6,799 bases of DNA. It comes from Spirochaetales bacterium. Its GTDB lineage: Bacteria; Spirochaetota; Spirochaetia; Sphaerochaetales; Sphaerochaetaceae. This document shows, piece after piece, positions 1 through 6,162 of the stretch. A model generated the notes under the pieces. That model did no database searches. It saw nothing but the letters and a program-made list of their open reading frames with translations, and was not told the origin of the DNA. The position numbers and the translations under genes were made by a program. The number at the start of each line of letters is the position of its first letter. The first letter of the stretch is position 1. The stretch is from NCBI GenBank assembly GCA_017614625.1, contig JAGABK010000122.1, positions 1-6,799 on the forward strand. Direction: 5' to 3'.

Positions 1-187
1 CATAGGCATGAAGCTTTCTGGAAGATCCCAGCTTCACTTCAAACGGCAGGCCCTGGGTCTCAAGGCTCTGGACCACGAACATCCTGACGGCGTCCGCGAT
101 GGAGATTCCAAGCTTCCTGTAGAGCTCCTCAGCTTCTCTTTTCATTTCCGAGTCGATTCTCACCTGAAGAACAGCATCTGTGGCCAT
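1..187 (-). CDS. RelB/DinJ-family antitoxin, partial (C-terminus beyond left edge)
   Basis: Type II toxin-antitoxin antitoxin of the RelB/DinJ family, expected to neutralise a RelE/YafQ-type mRNA-cleaving toxin and to repress its own operon as a dimer. The first 62 residues are visible, starting MATDAVLQVRIDSEMKREAE. They show the family's ribbon-helix-helix layout: a beta strand (AVLQVRID, residues 5-12), then two helices around residues 13-45 (LGISIADAVRMFVVQSLE), then the conserved GLPFEV stretch at 48-53. DinJ is about 86 residues, so roughly 25 are missing past the window edge. The ATG at 187 is supported by AGGAG at 194-198, six bases upstream. The toxin gene would normally lie just downstream, outside the window, so I cannot confirm it. 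The gene is divergent from the acetyltransferase at 283. The family call is from motif recognition and is fairly firm. Confidence 0.82.
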   Translation of the reverse strand, partial: MATDAVLQVRIDSEMKREAEELYRKLGISIADAVRMFVVQSLETQGLPFEVKLGSSRKLHAY

Positions 188-216
188 GTATTACTCCTGT
201 ATTTCAAATGTAATAC
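188..216. promoter_or_regulatory. Inverted repeat, probable antitoxin autoregulatory operator
   Basis: GTATTAC (188-194) and GTAATAC (210-216) are perfect reverse complements separated by 15 bases, so the arms are 22 bp apart, about two helical turns. A second, overlapping pair is TGTATT (199-204) and AATACA (212-217). The right arm overlaps the -10 box and the left arm touches the start codon. Ribbon-helix-helix antitoxins are known to repress from such paired sites over their own promoter. The link to this antitoxin is inferred. Confidence 0.5.
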
Positions 217-235
217 ACAGAACCGGTCGTGTCAA
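207..235 (-). promoter_or_regulatory. Sigma-70-type promoter of the antitoxin gene
   Basis: Read leftward, a perfect -35 hexamer TTGACA (230-235) is followed by a 17-base spacer and a -10 hexamer TACATT (207-212, four of six matches to consensus). Transcription should begin near 200, giving a leader of about 13 bases that carries the AGGAG ribosome site. The geometry is standard for the housekeeping sigma factor. No experimental start is known. Confidence 0.65.
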
Positions 236-247
236 TGAGGCAACGGG

Positions 248-276
248 TTTACTGAATACGCCCCATGGATTAACAT
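248..276 (+). promoter_or_regulatory. Candidate promoter of the acetyltransferase-nucleotidase-cstA operon
   Basis: TTTACT (248-253), a 17-base spacer and TAACAT (271-276) form a moderate sigma-70-like promoter, each box matching four of six consensus bases. The -10 box ends six bases before the ATG at 283, so the transcript would start at or next to the start codon. There is no purine-rich ribosome site in the bases before the ATG (TATCCC), which agrees with a leaderless message. This promoter would serve all three rightward genes. Confidence 0.42.
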
Positions 277-282
277 TATCCC

Positions 283-798
283 ATGATTGAACTCAGACGG
301 TTGTCACCGGCAGACGGCATTGATGTCTATGACATGCTCCAGGAAATCCCCAGGGAAGAGAACGGCTTCATGAACAACGGCCACGGCAAATCCTTCGAGG
401 AGTACCGGGTCTGGCTCAAGACGATGGACGAAGAATCCCACCGTCAGGGCATTGTGGACGGATGGAAGGTTCCCTCGACCACGTACTGGATGTATGTGGA
501 CGGGATACCTGTCGGCTACGGAAAGGTCAGGCATTTCCTCACGGATTCCCTGAGAACTGCCGGAGGCAACATCGGCTACGTCATCAGGCCGGGCTGGCGA
601 GGCCAAGGCTACGGCAAGGAGCTTCTGAGGCTTCTGCTGGTCAAGGCGCGCGGGATAGGCATGGACAAGGCGCTTGTCACCATCCGCAAGGACAACGCCG
701 CGTCGCTTGCGGTCGCAAGGGCCAACGGCGGCGTGATAACCGGTGAGACCGATGAGCGCTATCTTGTATGGCTGGACACCAGGGAGGATATGAAATGA
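283..798 (+). CDS. GNAT-family N-acetyltransferase (COG3981-like)
   Basis: A 171-residue GCN5-related acetyltransferase, a cytoplasmic enzyme that moves an acetyl group from acetyl-CoA to an amine; the substrate cannot be told from sequence. The acetyl-CoA pyrophosphate loop is clear: GYVIRPGWRGQGYGKELL at about residues 98-115, fitting R-x-x-G-x-G with R106, G108 and Y110-G111. The C-terminal motif IRKDNAASLAVARANGG (134-150), with N138 and the alpha helix before beta-6, is also typical. The N-terminal half (EENGFMNN, WKVPSTTYWM) resembles the COG3981 group of predicted acetyltransferases. The start at 283 is the first in-frame ATG after an in-frame TAA at 271-273. No Shine-Dalgarno sequence precedes it. 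Its TGA overlaps the next gene's ATG as ATGA, so the downstream lipoprotein is probably translationally coupled. Family call firm, substrate unknown. Confidence 0.88.
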   Translation: MIELRRLSPADGIDVYDMLQEIPREENGFMNNGHGKSFEEYRVWLKTMDEESHRQGIVDGWKVPSTTYWMYVDGIPVGYGKVRHFLTDSLRTAGGNIGYVIRPGWRGQGYGKELLRLLLVKARGIGMDKALVTIRKDNAASLAVARANGGVITGETDERYLVWLDTREDMK

Positions 799-2426
799 GA
801 ACACGCTTCGCAAAGGCATTCGCAATCCTGATCATCACGCTTTCCGTCTTCGTCCTTTTCTCCTGCGCCACGGCAGGGCAGGCAGAGGAGAATGAGGCCC
901 CGCAGGGCGCTTTCTCCGGAAAGTTCGTCATCCTCCATTCGAACGACGTCCACGGCGCCGTGGAAGGCTACGCCAAGATGGCGACGCTGCGCAAATACTA
1001 TGAAAGCGAGGGCGCCGAGGTCATCCTGGTCGATGCCGGAGACTTCGCCCGCGGCACGGTCTACGTCAACCATTCCCACGGCCAGAGTGCCGTCGAGCTG
1101 ATGAACAAGACCGGCTACACCATCGTGGGACTGGGAAACCATGAGTTCGACGAGGGTCTGGAGAAGCTTCAGGAGAATCTCTCCAAGGCAGAGTTCACGG
1201 TCATCTGCGCCGACATCTTCGGTTCAGACGGGATGTCCATCTACAACCCGGGCTGCACCTTCACGACAGCCGCAGGAAAGACGATCGGCTTCTTCGCCCT
1301 GGACACTCCGCAGTCGCTTTCCAAGGTCAAGCCGTCCATGATCGCCGACCTGACGATCGCCACGGGCGACACATACTATGAGATCGCGCAGTCGCTTGTC
1401 GGATACTACAGGGACACCGAGAAGTGCGACCTGGTCATCTGCGTGGCGCATCTGGGAATCGACCCGGGTGCCGAGCCCTATACATCCTACAACCTCTACG
1501 ACCGCGTGCAGGGAATCGACTTCATCATCGACGCCCATTCGCACAGCGTGTTCACATCGTACGAGGGCCGTCCCATCCAGCAGACGGGAACGGGTTTCGA
1601 GAACATCGGCGTGATCATCATCGACGATGCGACGGGCGTCATCGAGAACTACTTCCTCACACCCACGGCGGAGATAGAGGACGACCCCGAGGTCGTCGCC
1701 CTTGCCAAGTCAATCATGGACGAGGTCGACAGGGAGTACGACATAAAGTTCGCCGAGTCCAAGGTCGACCTGACCGGCGAGAAGGCCCCCGGAAACAGGA
1801 CCATGGAGACAAGCCACGGAGACCTGATCGCCGATGCGCTCCTGTGGTCAATTACATCGGATCCGAAGGGCATCGACGTCCCGGTTGAGAACCTCGTGGC
1901 CATCGAGAACGGCGGAGGAATCCGCGACTGGATCAGAAAGGGCGATGTCACAAGGGCGGGCATCACGAACGTCCTGCCGTTCGCAAACACCGTGAGCGTG
2001 GTCTACGTGAAGGGCTCGGAGCTTCTGGAGGCCCTCGAGGCTTCGACGTTCTGCACGCCGCAGGCCGTGGGAGGCTTCCCGCAGATAGCCGGCATGGAGA
2101 TCACCGTCGATATCACCAAGGAATACGCAGCCGGAACCGAGACCTATCCCGGTTCGGTCTACTACGGACCGGCCGAGATCCGCCGCGTGACGATCAACAG
2201 CGTCAACGGAAAGGCCTTCGACCCGGAGGCCCTCTACGGAGTTGTCACCAACGACTTCTGCGCCGACGGCGGAGACACCTACTACGCGCTCAAGAACGCC
2301 GCGTCCTCATTCGACACCGGCATCCAGCTGGAGGAGACCGTCATGGCCTACATCACCGAGGTCCTCGGCGGAGTGATAGGGGAGCAGTACGCAGAGCCGG
2401 CGGGAAGGATAACGATCATCCAGTAA
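795..2426 (+). CDS. Lipoprotein 5'-nucleotidase / UshA-type metallophosphoesterase
   Basis: A 543-residue exported enzyme expected to hydrolyse nucleotides (possibly also 2',3'-cyclic nucleotides or UDP-sugars) to nucleosides and phosphate outside the cytoplasmic membrane. The signal peptide has basic residues 2-7, a hydrophobic stretch 8-22 and a lipobox LFSC with lipidated Cys24. The N-terminal metallophosphatase domain has all expected metal ligands: D51 and H53 (SNDVHG), D83 (DAGD), N115-H116-E117 (GNHEF), H219 (VAHLG), H248 and H250 (DAHSH, in place of the usual GHSH). The C-terminal nucleotide-binding domain has ENGGGIRD (371-378), LPFANTV (with F396) and GGDTYY (492-497). I chose the ATG at 795 over one at 768 because GGGAGG (782-787) sits seven bases before it and the mature protein then begins with a proper lipoprotein signal. 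It overlaps the acetyltransferase stop by four bases; cstA follows after 13 bases. Natural substrate not determinable. Confidence 0.92.
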   Translation: MRTRFAKAFAILIITLSVFVLFSCATAGQAEENEAPQGAFSGKFVILHSNDVHGAVEGYAKMATLRKYYESEGAEVILVDAGDFARGTVYVNHSHGQSAVELMNKTGYTIVGLGNHEFDEGLEKLQENLSKAEFTVICADIFGSDGMSIYNPGCTFTTAAGKTIGFFALDTPQSLSKVKPSMIADLTIATGDTYYEIAQSLVGYYRDTEKCDLVICVAHLGIDPGAEPYTSYNLYDRVQGIDFIIDAHSHSVFTSYEGRPIQQTGTGFENIGVIIIDDATGVIENYFLTPTAEIEDDPEVVALAKSIMDEVDREYDIKFAESKVDLTGEKAPGNRTMETSHGDLIADALLWSITSDPKGIDVPVENLVAIENGGGIRDWIRKGDVTRAGITNVLPFANTVSVVYVKGSELLEALEASTFCTPQAVGGFPQIAGMEITVDITKEYAAGTETYPGSVYYGPAEIRRVTINSVNGKAFDPEALYGVVTNDFCADGGDTYYALKNAASSFDTGIQLEETVMAYITEVLGGVIGEQYAEPAGRITIIQ

Positions 2427-2439
2427 CGGGAAAAAGACA

Positions 2440-3894
2440 ATGATCACATTCGCAATCTGCATAACAATCCTTGTTCTCGGATACTTCTTCTACGGAAGGT
2501 ACGTCGAGAAGGTCTTCGGCCCGGACGACCGCAAGACGCCGGCCCTGGAGGTCAACGACGGAGCCGACTTCGTGCCCATGAAGGGCTGGAGGATCTTCCT
2601 CATCCAGCTTCTGAACATCGCAGGTCTCGGACCCATCTTCGGCGCCCTCAACGGAGCGCTCTTCGGACCCGTGGTCTACATCTGGATCGTCATGGGAACG
2701 ATCCTGGCCGGAGGCGTGCACGACTACATGGCCGGCATGCTGTCCATGCGAAACAGGGGAGCCAGCATCTCCGAGCTGACAGGAAAGTACCTCGGCCGCA
2801 CCATGCTGTTCATCATGAGGATCTTCTCCATAGTGCTCCTTGTCATGGTGGGAGTCGTGTTCTCCAAGGGGCCCGCGGGTCTTCTGGGCATGATCACCCC
2901 GATCGAGGGAGACGAGAGGATCTGGCTGTACGTGATCATTGCCTACTATTTCGTGGCCACGTTCCTTCCCATAGACAAGATCATCGGCAAGGCCTATCCG
3001 ATATTCGGCTCGGCCCTGCTGTTCATGGCCTTGGGAGTCGGTGCGGTCATCTTCTTCAGCCCCTCGTACAAGATGCCCGAGATGTGGAACGGACTTCAGA
3101 ACACCCATCCCGAGGGCCTGCACGTCTGGCCGTTCCTCTTCATTACGGTCGCCTGCGGAGCGATATCGGGCTTCCATTCGACTCAGTCCCCGCTGATGTC
3201 CAGATGCTGCACGTCCGAGTATCAGGGAAGGAAGATCTTCTACGGAGCCATGGTGGCCGAGGGTATCATCGCCATGGTCTGGGCTGCCGCGGGAATGTCT
3301 TTCTACGAGGACGCACATGCGCTTCTCGAGGCCGGAGCGGGGGTGAACGCCGTCGTCTATCAGATCTGCAACACCACGCTGGGCAAGGTCGGAAGCATCC
3401 TGGCCATCTTCGGAGTCATCGCCTGTCCCATCACCAGCGGCGACACTGCGTACCGCTCGGCGAGGCTGACTTTGGCCGACTGGGTGAACCTGGACCAGAA
3501 GAGCCTGATGAACAGGCTGATCATCACCGTTCCGCTTCTCTCGGCGGGACTGCTGATCTGTCAGGTGGATTACTCGATCATATGGAGATACTTCTCATGG
3601 TCCAACCAGACGCTGGCCATGATAATCCTGTGGGCCGGCGCGTCGTACCTGCACAGGGACGCCAGGAACCCCTGGATATGCATAGTACCCGCCATGTTCA
3701 TGTCGGCGGTGACCATGACCTATTTCGTCGTGGCCCCCGAATGTCTGGGTCTTCTGTGGAAGAGGCTTGGAATCGACAGCTGGTACTATTTCCCGTCGGC
3801 TGTAGTCACGGGAATCTTCTTCGCGGGGCTGTGTCTTGTGATTTTCCTGATCCAGGCCAGGGCTACGAGGGAAAAGCAGATAGAGACCCTTTGA
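2440..3894 (+). CDS. cstA: CstA-family (carbon starvation) transporter, short form
   Basis: A polytopic inner-membrane transporter of the CstA family. Characterised enterobacterial members (CstA, BtsT/YjiY) import pyruvate with protons, and CstA has also been tied to peptide uptake on starvation. The family signatures are plain: NDGADFVPMKGW (39-50), QLLNIAGLGPIFGAL (56-70), GGVHDYMAGMLSMR (91-104), CGAISGFHSTQSPLMSR (239-255), ITSGDTAYRSARLTLAD (331-347) and IIWRYFSWSNQTLAM (380-394). Hydrophobic segments run almost throughout, including a helix at the N-terminus (3-18) and one near the C-terminus (456-471). At 484 residues it belongs to the short subfamily, lacking about 200 residues of the enterobacterial form. 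The ribosome site is weak (GGGAA at 2428-2432), and with only 13 bases from the nucleotidase stop the two are surely co-transcribed. No YbdD-like partner is seen nearby. The substrate here is unproven. Confidence 0.9.
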   Translation: MITFAICITILVLGYFFYGRYVEKVFGPDDRKTPALEVNDGADFVPMKGWRIFLIQLLNIAGLGPIFGALNGALFGPVVYIWIVMGTILAGGVHDYMAGMLSMRNRGASISELTGKYLGRTMLFIMRIFSIVLLVMVGVVFSKGPAGLLGMITPIEGDERIWLYVIIAYYFVATFLPIDKIIGKAYPIFGSALLFMALGVGAVIFFSPSYKMPEMWNGLQNTHPEGLHVWPFLFITVACGAISGFHSTQSPLMSRCCTSEYQGRKIFYGAMVAEGIIAMVWAAAGMSFYEDAHALLEAGAGVNAVVYQICNTTLGKVGSILAIFGVIACPITSGDTAYRSARLTLADWVNLDQKSLMNRLIITVPLLSAGLLICQVDYSIIWRYFSWSNQTLAMIILWAGASYLHRDARNPWICIVPAMFMSAVTMTYFVVAPECLGLLWKRLGIDSWYYFPSAVVTGIFFAGLCLVIFLIQARATREKQIETL

Positions 3895-4347
3895 TCAGAG
3901 CATCTCGAGCATCTGCTGCGGGTTGTCCGCGGCCTTGACTCCTCCCATGGCGCGCACGATTGTTCCGTCCTCGTCTATGAGATATGTGCTTCTCACGATT
4001 CCCATGGATGTCTTGCCGTAAAGCTTCTTCTCCTGCCAGACCCCGTAGGCCTGAATTGCTGTCATCTCCGGGTCGGAGAGGAGGGTGAAGCCCAGGTTGT
4101 GGTTGGTCTCGAACTTCTTGTGCGAGGCCACGCTGTCGCGGCTCACGCCGAGGATCACCGCGCCTTTCTCGGAGAACTGCGGGCGCCTTTCGCTGAAGCC
4201 GCAGGCCTGCTTGGTGCATCCGGAGGTGTTGTCCTTGGGATAGAAATAGAGGATGACCTTCTGGCCGCGGTAGTCCGAGAGCCTGTGCATCTTTCCGTTC
4301 TGGTCGGGAAGTTCGAAATCCGGTGCCTTTGTTCCGATCTCAAGCAT
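3895..4347 (-). CDS. bcp: Thioredoxin-dependent peroxiredoxin, Bcp/PrxQ type
   Basis: A 150-residue cytoplasmic peroxiredoxin that reduces hydrogen peroxide and organic hydroperoxides with electrons from thioredoxin. The active site reads YPKDNTSGCTKQACGFS: T41 and peroxidatic C44, with resolving C49 five residues on, the arrangement of two-cysteine atypical Bcp/PrxQ enzymes. The conserved catalytic arginine is R119 in MGIVRSTYLID; the N-terminal GTKAPDFELPDQNG and GVSRDSVASHKKF are also family-typical. Length is normal (E. coli Bcp is 156). The ATG at 4347 is fixed by AAGGAG (4354-4359), six bases upstream, and by the match to the family N-terminus, although the reading frame stays open further upstream. 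It is the last gene of the purD-msrC-bcp operon, 23 bases after msrC. Its stop abuts the stop of convergent cstA with no base between. Confidence 0.93.
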   Translation of the reverse strand: MLEIGTKAPDFELPDQNGKMHRLSDYRGQKVILYFYPKDNTSGCTKQACGFSERRPQFSEKGAVILGVSRDSVASHKKFETNHNLGFTLLSDPEMTAIQAYGVWQEKKLYGKTSMGIVRSTYLIDEDGTIVRAMGGVKAADNPQQMLEML

Positions 4348-4370
4348 TGCTGTCTCCTTGGATGTCTTTG

Positions 4371-4814
4371 TCAGATGTGTTTCTCGAGGATCCGTACGAA
4401 CTCCTCCAGTCCTTCTCTGTCCTCTTCCGTGAAACGGGAGAAGACCGGGCTGTCGATGTCCAGGACCCCGAAGACCTCGCCGCTTCTGTGCATGGGGACC
4501 ACGATCTCCGAGTTGCTGGCGCTGTCGCAGGCGATATGGCCGGCGAACGTGTGCACGTTGTCCACCAGCTGGGTTTTGTCCTGGGCCGCGGCGGTTCCGC
4601 AGACTCCCTTGCCCATGGGGATGATGGTGCATGCGACCTTGCCCTGGAAGGGTCCCAGGACCAGACGGCCGTCCTTCACGGTGTAGAAGCCCACCCAGTT
4701 GATGTCCTCGAGCTTCTCGTTCAGAAGCGCAGAGGCGTTGGCCAGGTTGGTCATGGTGTAGGGAACCCCTTCGGTGAGGGATTCGAGCATGGAGTTTATC
4801 TCGTTGTAATTCAT
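4371..4814 (-). CDS. msrC: Free methionine-(R)-sulfoxide reductase, GAF-domain (fRMsr)
   Basis: A 147-residue single GAF-domain enzyme that reduces free L-methionine-(R)-sulfoxide to methionine, with electrons from thioredoxin. It closely follows E. coli YebR/MsrC: LEDINWVGFY (35-44), LVLGPFQGKVAC (51-62), GKGVCGTAAA (68-77), GHIACDSASNSEIVVP (92-107) and GVLDIDSPVFSRF (116-128). The three cysteines C62, C72 and C96 have spacings of 10 and 24, the same as C84, C94 and C118 of the E. coli enzyme, where C118 is catalytic and C84 is described as resolving; I infer C96 and C62 take these roles. The start ATG overlaps the purD TGA as ATGA (4811-4814) and lacks a strong ribosome site, so translation is probably coupled to purD. 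It is followed by bcp, another thioredoxin-dependent oxidant-defence enzyme, which makes the context coherent. Confidence 0.93.
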   Translation of the reverse strand: MNYNEINSMLESLTEGVPYTMTNLANASALLNEKLEDINWVGFYTVKDGRLVLGPFQGKVACTIIPMGKGVCGTAAAQDKTQLVDNVHTFAGHIACDSASNSEIVVPMHRSGEVFGVLDIDSPVFSRFTEEDREGLEEFVRILEKHI

Positions 4815-6091
4815 ACGGTGGAATTCTCGAAGAACTTCACGCCGATGTCCGTCCTGTACCAGGAGCCGTCGAAATTCACGATGTCTATCGAGGAATAGGC
4901 CTTCGAATTGGCGGACATGATGTTATCGGCAACGCCTACGACCGTGGCGGCCCTTCCGCCGGTGGTGTAGATTCCGTCCTTGCGGCTTTCGACCGCGCCG
5001 AAGAAGAGGTACGTTCCGCTGTCCAGGGCGTTGAACTTGTTCCTGGGCCTTATGTCGGACAGGCGCTCACCGGTGACGGTGTTCTCCGGATAGCCCTCGG
5101 AGGCGATGACGACGGCGACCGAGCTGTTTCCGGTGGTCTCGAGCTGGATGGACTTGAGGGTGTTGTTCTGCATGGCCTGCATGAGCACGCAGAGGTCGTT
5201 CTTCATGATGGGGACCATGGCCTGGGTGGCCGGGTCGTTGAGCCTTACGTGGTAGTCCACAAGGACCGGTCCGTTCTGGCTGATCAGGAGCGAGAAGGTC
5301 AGGATTCCGCGGTAGTACAGCTTCTCCTGCTTCAGGGCCTTGAAGGTCGGATGGACTATTGTCTTGTAGATGGTCTCCTGGATGTCGCTCTCAAGCGGCA
5401 GGGGGCAGACTGCGCCCATTCCTCCGGTGGGGACTCCGTTTCCGACATCGGTGTGCTCGCGCTTTGTGTACTCATAGCAGATGGGAAGGATGAAGTAGCC
5501 CTCGTTGTCCATGAGGATGGAGATGGTGGCCTGTCTTCCCTCGATGTGGTCCTCGACCACGACGGGGCCTTTCTTCAGCAGGCCCTTGGCGTAGCCGAGA
5601 AGCGCCTTGGTGTCCGACGAGCTGATCATGACCCTTGAGGGGGACAGGTCGTTGGGCTTGATGGTGAAGGTCTTTCCCTGGTTCTCCTTGAGGAAGGCGG
5701 AAAGCTCCTTCTCCGTGGTGAAGATCCTGTAGTCGGGTATGGGGATGTTGTGCCTGCGGGCGAAATCCTTGGAGAAGCTCTTGTCGCTGTCCAGTTTCAG
5801 GGCGTAGCCCGGGGCTCCGAAGGTCTCGATCCCGTTCTTGTTGAGGTAGTCGACAACGCCCGTCTGGAGCGGGCCTTCCGTTCCGATGAATACGAAGTCG
5901 ATTCCGTTGGCCCTGCAGGCCGCGAGGACCTGGTCCTTGTCTGACGGATCCACATCCGGAAGATTCACCGCGAAAGCAGTCGTGCCCGGATTGCTCGGAG
6001 CGACGTAAAGCGCTTCAATGAGTTTGCTTCTGGAAAACCACCATGCTATGGCGTGGTCCTTGGCTCCCGATCCCAAAACAAGTACTTTCAT
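4811..6091 (-). CDS. purD: Divergent phosphoribosylamine-glycine ligase (GARS, PurD) homologue
   Basis: A 426-residue ATP-grasp protein collinear over its whole length with PurD, which joins glycine to 5-phosphoribosylamine in the second step of purine synthesis. Matching points: N-terminal loop VLGSGAKDHAIAW (5-17; usually GxGGREHALAW), VAPSNPGT (30-37), GTEGPLQTGVVD (70-81), DSDKSFSKDF (101-110), PTGGMGAVCP (221-230) and TGGRAATVVG (377-386) with the usual C-terminal domain. Two key motifs are altered. The nucleotide-binding loop normally close to KADGLAAGKGV reads KPNDLSPSRVM (145-155), and the metal-binding EFNxRFGDPETQ reads DYHVRLNDPATQ (279-290), with Glu to Asp, Asn to His and Glu to Ala. 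Conserved Glu of GEE is Q187. Start supported by GGAG (6099-6102), seven bases before the ATG. First gene of the operon with msrC and bcp. Fold certain; GARS activity less so, and a paralogue with another amine or acid substrate is possible. Confidence 0.8.
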   Translation of the reverse strand: MKVLVLGSGAKDHAIAWWFSRSKLIEALYVAPSNPGTTAFAVNLPDVDPSDKDQVLAACRANGIDFVFIGTEGPLQTGVVDYLNKNGIETFGAPGYALKLDSDKSFSKDFARRHNIPIPDYRIFTTEKELSAFLKENQGKTFTIKPNDLSPSRVMISSSDTKALLGYAKGLLKKGPVVVEDHIEGRQATISILMDNEGYFILPICYEYTKREHTDVGNGVPTGGMGAVCPLPLESDIQETIYKTIVHPTFKALKQEKLYYRGILTFSLLISQNGPVLVDYHVRLNDPATQAMVPIMKNDLCVLMQAMQNNTLKSIQLETTGNSSVAVVIASEGYPENTVTGERLSDIRPRNKFNALDSGTYLFFGAVESRKDGIYTTGGRAATVVGVADNIMSANSKAYSSIDIVNFDGSWYRTDIGVKFFENSTV

Positions 6092-6116
6092 ATCCTTTCT
6101 CCACTGGTCAATGGAA

Positions 6117-6145
6117 AATTAACATTTAAACGCCGTAAGGGTCAA
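6117..6145 (-). promoter_or_regulatory. Candidate promoter of the purD-msrC-bcp operon
   Basis: Read leftward, TTGACC (6140-6145, five of six consensus) is followed by 17 bases and TTAATT (6117-6122, three of six). The predicted start near 6110 gives a leader of about 19 bases containing the GGAG site of purD. The -10 is weak. The -35 box lies inside a small inverted repeat, GGGTC (6139-6143) and GACCC (6152-6156), which could bind a regulator. The leader is too short for a purine riboswitch. Confidence 0.42.
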
Positions 6146-6162
6146 TTGTCGGACCCCTGATG

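Noticed and set aside
265..273. Two-codon mini-ORF (ATG GAT TAA) before the acetyltransferase as an upstream regulatory ORF
   Set aside because: It overlaps the predicted promoter spacer and -10 box, so it would not be in the transcript if that promoter is right.
768..794. Alternative upstream ATG at 768 for the 5'-nucleotidase, adding nine residues
   Set aside because: It lies deeper inside the acetyltransferase, has no ribosome site and puts an extra polar segment before the signal peptide. ATG at 795 has GGGAGG seven bases upstream.
2416..3318. A 300-residue leftward frame antisense to cstA
   Set aside because: Highly charged His/Asp/Glu/Gly-rich translation with no domain, typical of the opposite strand of a membrane-protein gene with biased third positions.
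3898..3914. Direct repeat GAGCATCT twice near the cstA/bcp junction
   Set aside because: It simply encodes the repeated Met-Leu-Glu-Met-Leu end of Bcp and gives no convincing hairpin or T-run.
4348..4632. N-terminal extension of the bcp frame upstream of 4347
   Set aside because: The added residues are Arg/Gly/His-rich, match nothing in peroxiredoxins and overlap msrC in another frame. The ATG at 4347 has a good ribosome site.
6092..6162. Purine riboswitch before purD
   Set aside because: Only 71 bases lie between the small ORF and purD, the predicted leader is about 19 bases, and I see no three-way junction pattern.
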